Assembly (NCBI GenBank): GCA_052143835.1
Contig: JBKQRV010000009.1
Span: forward strand, 1-64,000
Origin: DASPPM01 sp052143835
GTDB lineage: Bacteria > Pseudomonadota > Alphaproteobacteria > JACZXZ01
Length of the DNA stretch: 64,000 nucleotides
Reading direction: 5' to 3'
Numbering within the stretch: the stretch's first letter is position 1; each line of letters begins with the position of its first letter. The notes beneath the pieces are model-generated. The model worked only from the letters and a program-made list of their open reading frames with translations. It made no database searches and was not told the origin of the DNA. Shown here piece after piece: positions 17,663-26,460 of the stretch. Position numbers and translations under genes: made by a program.

Positions 17663-19447
17663 ATGGGGCGTCTGGGACCGACCGAGCGGCGACGATTCCA
17701 GCTATTTCTGATCAGGCCGTCGCATTACGACGACGACGGCTACGTCATCCAATGGCTGCGTTCGGGCATTCCCGCCAACTCGCTCGCCGCGCTTTATGGT
17801 TTGGCGCTCGACTGCCAGGCGCGCGGCGTGCTCGGCGACGACGTCGAACTCGTCATCACGGCGTACAACGAGGCCAACACGCGTATCCGGACAGAGCGGA
17901 TCGTGCGCGCGATCCGCGAGAGCGGCGGTCTCGGCCTGGTCGGGTTCGTCGGCGTGCAGTCGAACCAATTCCCGCGCGCTGTGGATCTCGCCCGGAAGTT
18001 GCGCGCGGCGGGCATCCAGGTGTGCATCGGCGGCTTCCACGTCTCCGGCTGCCTTGCCATGCTGCCCGAAATGCCCGCCGACCTGAAGGAGGCGCTCGAC
18101 CTCGGCATCTCGTTCTTCGCAGGCGAGGCGGAGGGCCGGTTCGACGGCGTGCTGCGCGACGCGCTCGCCGGCCGGCTGAAGCCGATCTACAACTACATGG
18201 ATGATCTGCCGGGACTCGAGGACGCGGTGCTCCCGATCCTGCCGGCGGTGCGCGTCGGGCGTACCATAGGGCTGACCTCGAGCTTCGATGCCGGGCGCGG
18301 CTGTCCCTTCCAATGCTCGTTCTGCACCATCATCAACGTGCAAGGCCGCAAGTCGCGCTATCGCTCGGCCGACGACGTCGAGGCGATCATCCGCAGCAAT
18401 CTCGCCCAGGGGATCGACCACTTCTTCATCACCGACGACAATTTCGCGCGCAACCGGAACTGGGAGGCGATCTTCGACCGGCTGATCGAGATGCGCGAGG
18501 GTGAGGGAATCTTTCTTCGTTTCGTCATCCAGGTCGACACGCTCTGCCACAAGCTGCCCAACTTCATCGATAAGGCCGCCCGCGCCGGCGTCACCCGCGT
18601 CTTCATGGGGCTCGAGAACATCAATCCGGACAGCCTGCTCGCCGCCAAGAAGCGGCAGAACCATATCGCCGAGTACCGCAAGATGATGCTCGAGTGGAAG
18701 CGGGTCGGCTGTTACATCTATGCCGGCTACATCCTGGGCTTCCCCACCGACACGCCCGAGTCGATCGTCCGCGACATCAAGATCGTCCAGCGCGAGCTGC
18801 CGCTCGATCTCTTGGAGTTCTTCTACCTCACGCCGCTCCCGGGCTCGGAGGACCACAAGGGGCTGTGGCTCAAGGGGGCGCCGCTCGATCCCGACATGAA
18901 CAAGTACGACCTCGAGCACGTGTGCACCACCCATCCCGTGATGTCGAAGGAGGAATGGGAGCGCGCCTATCGTCTCGCCTGGGAGACCTACTACACGCCC
19001 GAGCACATGGAGACGGTGATGCGGCGCGCCGTCGCCAAGGACATGAGCCCGGGCAAGATCTTGTTCCTCCTCATGTGGTTCTCCTGCTGCCTCAGCGTCG
19101 AGGGCGTCCATCCCCTGGAAGGCGGGGTGGTGCGCATCAAGGTGCGCAAGGACCGCCGCCCCGGCCTCCCGGTCGAGAGCGTGCTCGCGTTCTACCCGAA
19201 ATACTGGGCCGGCCTCTTCGTCAAATACGTCAAGATCGCGCGCAGGGTCTGGCGCCTCACGCGCGTGCGCGCCGCCATCAAGCGCGACCCCAAGGCGCGC
19301 GAGTACATGGACACCGCCCTCAGCCCCGCAAGCGACGACGAGCTCGATCGCTTGGAGATCTACAAGGTCACGGACTCGGCGCGGGCCGCGACCGAGAAGG
19401 CCAAGCGCGAGGCCGCGGCGCGCACGGCAGTGCTGGCACGGGTGTAG
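17663..19447 (+). CDS. B12-binding-type radical SAM protein of unknown function
   Basis: 594 residues. Residues about 10-190 resemble a cobalamin-binding Rossmann domain (GFVGVQSNQFP, VCIGGFHVSG), though no DxHxxG histidine ligand is seen. Residues about 205-430 hold the radical SAM core, with the cluster cysteines in AGRGCPFQCSFCTI (C-x3-C-x2-C), followed by ENINPDSLLAAKKRQN. The last 160 residues are a basic, aromatic-rich extension unique to this subgroup, with two hydrophobic patches. GGAG lies nine bases before the ATG at 17663, favouring it over the GTG at 17657. It lies directly upstream of ahcY. Substrate unknown. Confidence 0.85.
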   Translation: MGRLGPTERRRFQLFLIRPSHYDDDGYVIQWLRSGIPANSLAALYGLALDCQARGVLGDDVELVITAYNEANTRIRTERIVRAIRESGGLGLVGFVGVQSNQFPRAVDLARKLRAAGIQVCIGGFHVSGCLAMLPEMPADLKEALDLGISFFAGEAEGRFDGVLRDALAGRLKPIYNYMDDLPGLEDAVLPILPAVRVGRTIGLTSSFDAGRGCPFQCSFCTIINVQGRKSRYRSADDVEAIIRSNLAQGIDHFFITDDNFARNRNWEAIFDRLIEMREGEGIFLRFVIQVDTLCHKLPNFIDKAARAGVTRVFMGLENINPDSLLAAKKRQNHIAEYRKMMLEWKRVGCYIYAGYILGFPTDTPESIVRDIKIVQRELPLDLLEFFYLTPLPGSEDHKGLWLKGAPLDPDMNKYDLEHVCTTHPVMSKEEWERAYRLAWETYYTPEHMETVMRRAVAKDMSPGKILFLLMWFSCCLSVEGVHPLEGGVVRIKVRKDRRPGLPVESVLAFYPKYWAGLFVKYVKIARRVWRLTRVRAAIKRDPKAREYMDTALSPASDDELDRLEIYKVTDSARAATEKAKREAAARTAVLARV

Positions 19448-19506
19448 CGCTGGCACAGCCGGGGGCGGCGTGACGGCGCGGATCGCCTGCCGGAGTTGAA
19501 TATAAC

Positions 19507-19530
19507 GACATAAACATCTCTTTATATTTC
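19507..19530 (+). promoter_or_regulatory. Dyad-symmetric operator candidate upstream of ahcY
   Basis: An AT-rich dyad, ATAAA (19510-19514) and TTTAT (19521-19525), sits in GACATAAACAT / CTCTTTATATTTC within otherwise GC-rich DNA, immediately before the -35 box of ahcY. Its form is like the ATAAAGAtatCTTTAT-type sites attributed to ArsR-family SAM/SAH-responsive regulators (SamR/SahR) in Proteobacteria. This is resemblance from memory, not a search. Confidence 0.5.
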
Positions 19531-19532
19531 CC

Positions 19533-19560
19533 TTGCCCGCGGCGGGGGGCGCTGCTATAG
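19533..19560 (+). promoter_or_regulatory. Predicted sigma70-type promoter of ahcY
   Basis: TTGCCC (19533-19538), a 16-base spacer and CTATAG (19555-19560), about 65 bases before the ahcY start. The AT-rich dyad abuts its upstream edge. Confidence 0.5.
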
Positions 19561-19630
19561 ACGCGCGGTCGCGGCCGGGTCCCTGCCCCGCGCCGGTGAA
19601 ATCCCCTGCCCACCGCCTGAGGAGCCCGCC

Positions 19631-21046
19631 ATGACCGCCCAAGCCGCCGTCGCCAAGCCAGACTATAGGGTCGCCGACATGTCGCTCGCCGGCTGGGGGC
19701 GGCGCGAGATCGCGATCGCGGAGACCGAGATGCCGGGGCTCATGGCGGTGCGCGCCGAATACGGCAAGACGCAGCCGCTCAAGGGGGCGCGCATCGCGGG
19801 CTCGCTCCACATGACGATCCAGACGGCCGTCCTCATCGAGACCTTGCAGGCGCTCGGCGCCGAGGTGCGCTGGGCGTCGTGCAACATCTTCTCGACCCAG
19901 GACCACGCGGCGGCGGCGATCGCCGAGGCCGGCACCCCCGTCTTCGCCTACAAGGGCGAGAGCCTCGAGGAATATTGGGAGTTCACCCACCGCATCTTCG
20001 AATGGGCCGCGGGCGGCGGCCCCAACATGATCCTCGATGACGGCGGCGACGCCACACTCCTCGTCCATCTCGGCACGCGCGCCGAGGAGGATGCCGCGGT
20101 AATCGCCAAGCCGGCCAACGAGGAGGAGGAGGCGCTCTACGGCGCGATCAGGCGGCATCTCAAGGCGAAGCCCGGTTGGTACTCTCTACTGGGCCGCTCG
20201 ATCCGCGGCGTCACCGAGGAGACCACGACCGGCGTGCGCCGCCTCTATCAGATGGCCGAGGAGGGCCGGCTGCTGTTCCCCGCGATCAACGTCAATGATT
20301 CCGTGACCAAGTCGAAGTTCGACAACCTCTACGGCTGCCGCGAGTCGCTCGTCGACGGCATCCGCCGTGCGACCGACGTGATGATGGCGGGCAAGGTGGC
20401 GATGGTGTGCGGCTTCGGCGACGTGGGCAAGGGCTCGGCCGCCTCCCTCCGCCATGCCGGCGCGCGCGTGATCGTCTCCGAGATCGACCCCATCTGCGCG
20501 CTCCAGGCGGCGATGGAGGGCTACGAGGTCGTCACCATGGAGGAGGCCGCCCCGCACGCTGACATCTTCGTGACCGCGACGGGGAACGTCGACGTCATCA
20601 CCGTCGAGCACATGCGCAAGATGAGGGACCGCGCGATCGTCTGCAACATCGGGCACTTCGATTCCGAGATCCAGGTCGCCGGCCTGAGGAACTTCAAGTG
20701 GCACAACGTCAAGCCGCAGGTCGACGAAATCGAGTTCCCCGACGGCAAGCGCATCCTCCTCCTGGCCGAGGGCCGCCTGGTCAATCTCGGCTGCGCCACC
20801 GGCCATCCGAGCTTCGTGATGAGCGCCTCCTTCACCAACCAGGTGCTGGCGCAGATCGAGCTGTGGTCGAACCAGGGAAAGTACGGGAAGAAGGTCTATA
20901 CGCTGCCCAAGACGCTCGACGAGAAGGTGGCGGCCCTTCACCTCGCCAAGGTCGGCGCCAAGCTCACCAAGCTCACGCCCGCCCAGACGAGCTACCTCGG
21001 CATCGGCGCCAGCGGCCCCTTCAAGTCGGACCATTACCGCTATTAA
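19631..21046 (+). CDS. ahcY: Adenosylhomocysteinase
   Basis: 471 residues, the length of bacterial SAH hydrolases with the extra insertion. Visible landmarks are NINDSVTKSKFDNLYGCR, the NAD-binding GFGDVGKGSAASLRHAG, and the C-terminal KSDHYRY. It hydrolyses S-adenosylhomocysteine to adenosine and homocysteine, relieving inhibition of methyltransferases. GAGGAG precedes the ATG. In rhizobia ahcY commonly lies just after the HPr gene; here 11 kb intervene. Confidence 0.97.
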   Translation: MTAQAAVAKPDYRVADMSLAGWGRREIAIAETEMPGLMAVRAEYGKTQPLKGARIAGSLHMTIQTAVLIETLQALGAEVRWASCNIFSTQDHAAAAIAEAGTPVFAYKGESLEEYWEFTHRIFEWAAGGGPNMILDDGGDATLLVHLGTRAEEDAAVIAKPANEEEEALYGAIRRHLKAKPGWYSLLGRSIRGVTEETTTGVRRLYQMAEEGRLLFPAINVNDSVTKSKFDNLYGCRESLVDGIRRATDVMMAGKVAMVCGFGDVGKGSAASLRHAGARVIVSEIDPICALQAAMEGYEVVTMEEAAPHADIFVTATGNVDVITVEHMRKMRDRAIVCNIGHFDSEIQVAGLRNFKWHNVKPQVDEIEFPDGKRILLLAEGRLVNLGCATGHPSFVMSASFTNQVLAQIELWSNQGKYGKKVYTLPKTLDEKVAALHLAKVGAKLTKLTPAQTSYLGIGASGPFKSDHYRY

Positions 21047-21061
21047 TCTGGGCGCCGCCCT

Positions 21062-21190
21062 CCCTCACCCCGCTCGCTTCGCTCGCCTCGTCGATCCGCT
21101 TTGCGGATCGACCCCGCAAGCCGGAGTGGGCGCGCCGGTTTGAGGCAGATTTTCCTCTCCCCCTTCAGGGCGAGAGGGTAGGGTGAGGGG
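21062..21190. repeat. Composite intergenic repeat with nested hairpins
   Basis: CCCTCACCC near 21062 is mirrored by GGGTGAGGG ending at 21189. Inside are a CTCGCTTCGCTCG stutter, the hairpin CGATCCGC-TTT-GCGGATCG (21092-21110) and a CCTCTCCCCCTTCAGGGCGAGAGGG segment typical of dispersed bacterial intergenic repeats. It separates ahcY from tsaE. Confidence 0.65.
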
Positions 21191-21219
21191 GTGCCACATG
21201 GCGGTGGGGATCGGGAGGG

Positions 21220-21726
21220 ATGACGAAAGCCGCGTCGCGGTCGCCGGAGGCTGCGCAAGAAGGAACGAGCTCGCGCGAACTCTACCTCGCCCAACTGGCG
21301 GCGACCGAGCGGCTCGCGAGCGAGATCGCGCGCCTGACGCGCAGGGGCGACGTGCTGGCGCTCGCCGGACCGCTCGGGGTCGGCAAGACCGCCTTTGCGC
21401 GCGCCTTCATTCGCGCCCTTGGCGGCGAGGAGGAGGTGCCGAGCCCGACCTTCACCCTCGTCCAGCTCTATGAGCTCGGCGCCCTCACGCTTTACCACTT
21501 CGACCTTTACCGCCTCGAGCGGCCCGAGGAGGCCTATGAGCTCGGCATCGAGGAGGCCTTCGCGGAGGGGGTGACGCTGATCGAGTGGCCGGAGCGGCTC
21601 GGCCCGCTCTTGCCGCCCGAGCGCCTCGACGTGGCGCTCGCCTTCGCCGAAGCGAGCGATGCACGGCGCGTGCGCCTGACCGGCCATGGCCGCTGGGCCA
21701 AGCGGCTCGCGGAGCTCAAGGCGTGA
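21220..21726 (+). CDS. tsaE: tRNA threonylcarbamoyladenosine biosynthesis ATPase TsaE
   Basis: 168 residues. The P-loop is GPLGVGKT (about residues 50-57), followed by VPSPTFTLVQLYE and the family motifs LYHFDLYRLERPEEAYELG and IEWPERL. It works with TsaB and TsaD to make the t6A modification of tRNAs that read ANN codons. GGGAGG precedes the ATG. Its stop overlaps the GTG of amgK, as it begins a coupled five-gene run. Confidence 0.94.
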   Translation: MTKAASRSPEAAQEGTSSRELYLAQLAATERLASEIARLTRRGDVLALAGPLGVGKTAFARAFIRALGGEEEVPSPTFTLVQLYELGALTLYHFDLYRLERPEEAYELGIEEAFAEGVTLIEWPERLGPLLPPERLDVALAFAEASDARRVRLTGHGRWAKRLAELKA

Positions 21727-22733
21727 GCGGGCGCGAAGCCCTCATCGAGAATTTTCTCGCGCACCACGGCTGGGCGGGGGCTGCGCGGCGGCCCCTCGCC
21801 GGCGATGCCTCCTTCCGGCGCTACGAGCGGCTCAGCAACTTGGGCGGCTCAAGCGTCGTGCTCATGGACGCCCCGCCTCCGCACGAGGATGTGCGGCCCT
21901 ATCTCGCGTTGGCGCGCCATCTCGTCTCGATCGGCCTCTCCGCCCCGCGCGTCTATGCCGCCGACGAGACGGCGGGCCTGCTCCTCATCGAGGATCTGGG
22001 CGACGCCAACATGGCCGCCCTCGTGGGCCGCGGGGACGATGTCGAGGCGCTTTATGTGCTCGCGCTCGACACGCTCATCGCTCTTCACCGCCATCCGCGC
22101 GCAAGTGCCGTAGCCGTGCCCGCCTACGACGATGCGCGCATGCTGGGCGAGGCGATGATCCTTTTGGACTGGTACGTCCCCGCGCTCACCGGCGGTCCCG
22201 TGGCCGAAAGCGCGCGCGACGACTATCGTGCTATGTGGCAGGCAGTGCTGCCACGCGCCCGCGGCGTGCCCTCGAGCCTGGTCTTGCGCGATTTTTTCCC
22301 CGACAACCTGATGCTGCTGCGGGAGCGCGAGGGTATCACCGCCTGCGGTCTCCTCGATTTCCAGGACGCGGTGATCGGGCCCGTCACCTACGATCTCGTC
22401 TCGCTACTCGAGGACGCGCGGCGCGACGTGCCGGCCGAGCTGCAGGCGACACTCATCGAGCACTACCTCGCGGCCTTCCCGGCACTCGAGCGCCAAGCCT
22501 TCGCGGCCTCCTACGCGATCATGGGCGCGCAGCGCAACCTGCGCATCCTCGGCGTCTTCACCCGCCTTTGCGTGCGCGACGGCAAGCCCTGGTATCTCGA
22601 CCATATCCCGCGCATTTGGCGGCTCATCGAGCACGACACGGCGCACCCGGCGCTTGAGCCAGTGAGAGAGTGGCTCGCGCGCGAGCTGCCGCGCGAGATG
22701 CGCCGCGCGCCGGCGCGCGAGGCCTCGAGGTGA
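21723..22733 (+). CDS. amgK: Anomeric MurNAc/GlcNAc kinase AmgK (phosphotransferase family)
   Basis: 336 residues of the aminoglycoside phosphotransferase fold. The catalytic loop is VLRDFFPDNLML, where the usual Brenner His is Arg but Asp and Asn are kept; the metal Asp is in LLDFQDAVIGPVTYDL. Paired with the adjacent nucleotidyltransferase it matches the AmgK-MurU route that turns cell-wall sugar into UDP-MurNAc, bypassing de novo synthesis. A GTG start overlaps the tsaE stop; the stop overlaps the murU GTG. Confidence 0.88.
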   Translation: MSGREALIENFLAHHGWAGAARRPLAGDASFRRYERLSNLGGSSVVLMDAPPPHEDVRPYLALARHLVSIGLSAPRVYAADETAGLLLIEDLGDANMAALVGRGDDVEALYVLALDTLIALHRHPRASAVAVPAYDDARMLGEAMILLDWYVPALTGGPVAESARDDYRAMWQAVLPRARGVPSSLVLRDFFPDNLMLLREREGITACGLLDFQDAVIGPVTYDLVSLLEDARRDVPAELQATLIEHYLAAFPALERQAFAASYAIMGAQRNLRILGVFTRLCVRDGKPWYLDHIPRIWRLIEHDTAHPALEPVREWLARELPREMRRAPAREASR

Positions 22734-23488
22734 CCGCGCCCGCCCGCGCGATCGTGCTCGCCGCGGGCCTCGGCCTGCGCATGCGGCCGCTCACCGAGCG
22801 CATCCCGAAGCCGCTCGTCCCCATCGCGGGCCGCACGCTCCTCGATCGGGCGCTCGACCGCCTCGCGGCCGCGGGCGTCGAGACGGTCGTGGTCAACACC
22901 CATCATCTCGCGGAGCTGATCGAGCACCATCTCGCCTCGCGCCACCGCCCCCACGTCATCCTCTCGCACGAGCCCGAGCTGCTCGAGACCGGCGGCGGCA
23001 TCGCGAAGGCGCTGCCGCTCCTGGCCCCCGGACCCTTCTACGCGATCAACAGCGACGCGCTCTGGCTCGACGGCAAGCGCGACACGCTCCTCCGTCTCGC
23101 GCAAGCCTGGGACGAGAGCCGCATGGACGGCCTCCTCCTCTTGGCGCCGCGCGAGGGCGTTGCCGGCTACGACGGGCCCGGCGACTTCAACCTCGCGGCC
23201 GACGGCCGCTTGCGCCGCCGCCAAGCGGATGGAGAGGCGCCCTATCTCTACATCGGCATCCAGCTTCTCTCGGCCGGGCTTTTCGACGGCGTCGAGATCG
23301 AGAAGTTCTCGCTCAACCGGCTGTGGGACGAAGCCCTCGCGGCGGGACGCCTTTTTGGCCTCGTGCACGAGGGGCGCGCTTTCGACGTGGGCACGCTCGC
23401 GGGTATTGCCCTTGCCGAGGCGGCACTCGCAAGCGCGCGTCGCGACGAGGGACCGCCGGTCGGCAGCACCTCCGGAGCCGAGCGATGA
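22730..23488 (+). CDS. murU: N-acetylmuramate-1-phosphate uridylyltransferase MurU
   Basis: 252 residues, a sugar-phosphate nucleotidyltransferase. The signature is LAAGLGLRMRPLTERIPKPL near the N-terminus, with a metal-binding Asp in AINSDALW. It uses UTP and MurNAc-1-phosphate to give UDP-MurNAc. GTG start inside the amgK stop; ATGA overlap with addB downstream. The assignment over other nucleotidyltransferases rests on pairing with amgK. Confidence 0.87.
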   Translation: MTAPARAIVLAAGLGLRMRPLTERIPKPLVPIAGRTLLDRALDRLAAAGVETVVVNTHHLAELIEHHLASRHRPHVILSHEPELLETGGGIAKALPLLAPGPFYAINSDALWLDGKRDTLLRLAQAWDESRMDGLLLLAPREGVAGYDGPGDFNLAADGRLRRRQADGEAPYLYIGIQLLSAGLFDGVEIEKFSLNRLWDEALAAGRLFGLVHEGRAFDVGTLAGIALAEAALASARRDEGPPVGSTSGAER

Positions 23489-26460
23489 GCGCGCGCGCGC
23501 CACACGTCTACACCATCCCGCCGGGGGTACCCTTCCTCGAGGCGCTGGCCGCCGAGCTCTTGCGGGAGTGCGGCGACGATGCGCTCGCACTCAGCCGCAT
23601 GAGCATCCTGCTGCCGACGCGGCGCGCGGCGCGCAACTTGCGCGAGGCCTTCCTGCGCCGTGCGCGCGGCAAGGCCCTGCTCCTGCCGCGAATGACGCCG
23701 ATCGGCGACATCGACGAGGACGCCCTCGCCTTCGCCGCGGAAGAGACGGGACTCGCCGCGAGTGCCCTCGAGATTCCCCCCGCGATCCCCGAGCTGCGCC
23801 GCCGTCTGCTGCTTGCCGAGCTCATCCTCAAGCTCAAGGGCCACACGCTCGCGCAGGCGGTGCAGCTCGCCGGCGAGCTCGGCCGGCTCATCGATCAGGT
23901 GGCGACCGAGCGCATCGGCTTCGAGCGTCTTGCGAGCCTGGTGCCCGAGCGCTACGCCGCGCACTGGCAGATCACGCTCGAGTTCCTCAAGATCGTCACC
24001 GAGCATTGGCCAAAAGTGCTCGCGGAGGAAGGGGCCCTCGATCCGGCGGAACGGCGCAATCGCCTGCTCGAGGCCCAGGCGGCGCTTTGGCGCGCGCGGC
24101 CGCCCGAGGGTGACGTGATCGCCGCCGGCTCGACCGGCAGCATTCCCGCGACCGCCGATCTCTTGGCGCTGGTGGCGACGCTCCCCAAGGGCCGCCTCGT
24201 GCTGCCGGGCCTCGACCGGCATACCGAGAGCGATGCCTGGGAGAGGCTCGAGCCGAGCCATCCGCAATTTGGGCTGAAGCGTCTCATCGAGCGCGTCGGC
24301 ATCGCCCGGCATCAGGTCGCGGACTGGCCCTCGCAGGGGCTCGAGACTTCGCCGCCCGCGCGCGCGGCCCTCATTGCCGCGGCCATGCTCCCCGCCGCCT
24401 CAACCGACGCCTGGCGCGGGCTCGCCAAGCCGCCGCCGGAGGCGCTCAGCGGCCTCAAGCGCATCGACTGTCCCACGCCGCGCGAGGAGGCCGGCGTCAT
24501 CGCCCTTCTCATGCGCGAGGCGCTCGAGACGCCCGCGCGCACCGCGGCCCTGGTGACCCCCGACCGCGCGCTCGCGCGCCGGGTCGCGGCCGAGCTTGAG
24601 CGCTGGGGCATCGAGGTCGACGATTCCGCGGGCACGCCGCTCGCGGCGACGCCGCCCGGGACCTTCCTCCGCCTTCTCGCCGAGGCCGCGGCCGAAGGCC
24701 TGGCGCCTCTCCCGCTCGTGGCCCTCCTCAAGCACCCGCTCGCCGCAGGCGGGGAGGAGCCGCCCGCCTTTCGCCACCTCGGCCGCCTCCTCGAGATGGC
24801 GATCCTGCGCGGGCCGCGGCCGGCACCGGGCATCCGAGGCCTGCGCGCAGCACTCAAGGCGCTCGGCGACGAGGGATTGCGAAAAACCCTTGCCAAGCTC
24901 ATCGATCGCCTGGAGGCGGCCCTCGGCCCGCTCGTCAAGCTCCTCGCCCGGCGTGCGCTCGCCGCGCCCCGCGCGGTGCAAGCGCATATCGCGGCTGCGG
25001 AAGCGCTCGCGGCGACGGCGCAGCTCGCGGGGGCGGAGCGCTTGTGGGCGGGCGAGGCCGGCGAGGAGGCCGCGGGCTTCGTAAACGAGCTCGAGCGTGC
25101 GGCACTCCGCATCCGTAGGCTCGAGGGCGGCGCCTATCCGGCCTTCTTCGCGAGCCTGCTCGGCGAGCGCCAAGTGCGGCCGCGTTACGGCCGCCACCCG
25201 CGCCTCTTCATGTGGGGTCCGCTCGAGGCGCGGCTCCAGCATGCCGATCTCGTCGTGCTCGGCGGCTTGAACGAGGGCACCTGGCCGGCCGCCCCGCCTG
25301 TCGATCCCTGGATGTCGCGGCCGATGCGCGCCGCCTTCGGACTGCCCGAGGCGGAGCGGCGCATCGGGCTCTCGGCGCACGACTTCGCCCAGGCCTCTTC
25401 CGCGCGCGAGGTGGTGCTCACCCGCTCGCTCAAGGTGGACGGCACGCCGACCGTGCCGGCGCGCTGGCTCCTGCGCCTCGAGGCGTTGCTGCACGCCGCG
25501 GGGACGACGCTCGAGACGGAGGCACCTGCGCGCTGGCTCGCCTGGCACAAGGCGCTCGACGAGGTGCCGGGGCCGCCCGTGCCGGCGCCGCCGCCGGCGC
25601 CGCGGCCCCCGCTCGCCGCACGGCCGCGCCGCCTCTCCGTCACCGAGATCGAGACCTGGATGCGCGATCCCTATGCGATCTACGCGCGCCACGTCCTCAA
25701 CCTCAAGGCGCTCGATCCGCTCGATGCGGACCCGGGTGCTGCCGAGCGCGGCAGCTTCATCCACGCCGCCCTCGACCGCTTCGTGCGCAATTTCCGAGAC
25801 GCCTTGCCGGACGACGCGGTCGAGGAGCTGCTCAGGATCGGCGCCCACAGCTTCGGCGCAGCACTCGAGCGGCCCGGCGTGCGCGCCTTCTGGTGGCCGC
25901 GCTTCGAGCGTATCGCGGCTTGGTTCGTGGCAACGGAGCGTGAGCGGCGCACGCATCTCTCGGCGAGCCACACGGAGGTCAAGGGCCTCTTGACGCTCAC
26001 GACCGAGGGCGGGCCGTTCCTCCTCAAGGGCAAGGCCGACCGCATCGATCGCCTGAGCGAGGGCGGCCTCGCCATCATCGACTACAAGACCGGAAGGCTG
26101 CCGAGTGCCGCCGAGATCGCCCAAGGGCTCGCGCCGCAGCTTCCGCTTGAGGCCGTTATGGCGATGGAAGGCGCCTTCAGCGAGGTGCCCGCGTCTGCGG
26201 TCAAATCGCTCGCCTTCTGGCGGCTTTCCGGCGGCGAGCCGCCCGGCGAGGAGAGGCCGCTCAAGGAGGATGCACAGGCGCTCGCCGAGACGGCCCGCGC
26301 GCGTCTCCTCGCCTTGATCCAGCGCTTCGACGATGCGGCGACGCCCTATGAGGCGCGGCCGCGGCCCGAGGCAGTGCCCGCCTTTAGCGACTACGAGCAC
26401 CTCGAGCGCGTCAAGGAATGGTCGGCCACGGGGGAGAACGGTAGCGAGGGCGGGGAATGA
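23485..26460 (+). CDS. addB: Double-strand break repair protein AddB
   Basis: 991 residues. The N-terminal helicase-like part has SILLPTRRAARNLREAF in place of a clear Walker A. The C-terminal nuclease domain contains ERGSFIHAALDRF and the PD-(D/E)XK-type IIDYKTGRLPSA. No iron-sulfur cysteine set is evident, as in alphaproteobacterial AddB. With AddA it resects broken ends to load RecA. It overlaps both murU and addA by four bases. Confidence 0.93.
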   Translation: MSARAPHVYTIPPGVPFLEALAAELLRECGDDALALSRMSILLPTRRAARNLREAFLRRARGKALLLPRMTPIGDIDEDALAFAAEETGLAASALEIPPAIPELRRRLLLAELILKLKGHTLAQAVQLAGELGRLIDQVATERIGFERLASLVPERYAAHWQITLEFLKIVTEHWPKVLAEEGALDPAERRNRLLEAQAALWRARPPEGDVIAAGSTGSIPATADLLALVATLPKGRLVLPGLDRHTESDAWERLEPSHPQFGLKRLIERVGIARHQVADWPSQGLETSPPARAALIAAAMLPAASTDAWRGLAKPPPEALSGLKRIDCPTPREEAGVIALLMREALETPARTAALVTPDRALARRVAAELERWGIEVDDSAGTPLAATPPGTFLRLLAEAAAEGLAPLPLVALLKHPLAAGGEEPPAFRHLGRLLEMAILRGPRPAPGIRGLRAALKALGDEGLRKTLAKLIDRLEAALGPLVKLLARRALAAPRAVQAHIAAAEALAATAQLAGAERLWAGEAGEEAAGFVNELERAALRIRRLEGGAYPAFFASLLGERQVRPRYGRHPRLFMWGPLEARLQHADLVVLGGLNEGTWPAAPPVDPWMSRPMRAAFGLPEAERRIGLSAHDFAQASSAREVVLTRSLKVDGTPTVPARWLLRLEALLHAAGTTLETEAPARWLAWHKALDEVPGPPVPAPPPAPRPPLAARPRRLSVTEIETWMRDPYAIYARHVLNLKALDPLDADPGAAERGSFIHAALDRFVRNFRDALPDDAVEELLRIGAHSFGAALERPGVRAFWWPRFERIAAWFVATERERRTHLSASHTEVKGLLTLTTEGGPFLLKGKADRIDRLSEGGLAIIDYKTGRLPSAAEIAQGLAPQLPLEAVMAMEGAFSEVPASAVKSLAFWRLSGGEPPGEERPLKEDAQALAETARARLLALIQRFDDAATPYEARPRPEAVPAFSDYEHLERVKEWSATGENGSEGGE

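Noticed and set aside
19561..19630. SAH riboswitch in the ahcY leader
   Set aside because: GAGGAG and a few GC pairs are present but the conserved SAH riboswitch core and pseudoknot are not seen; GAGGAG is the ribosome site.
17702..20158. Long minus-strand open frame of about 818 codons
   Set aside because: It lies opposite the radical SAM gene and ahcY and shows no domain.
23248..26400. Minus-strand open frames opposite murU and addB
   Set aside because: Shadow frames in GC-rich DNA; addB is well supported on the plus strand.
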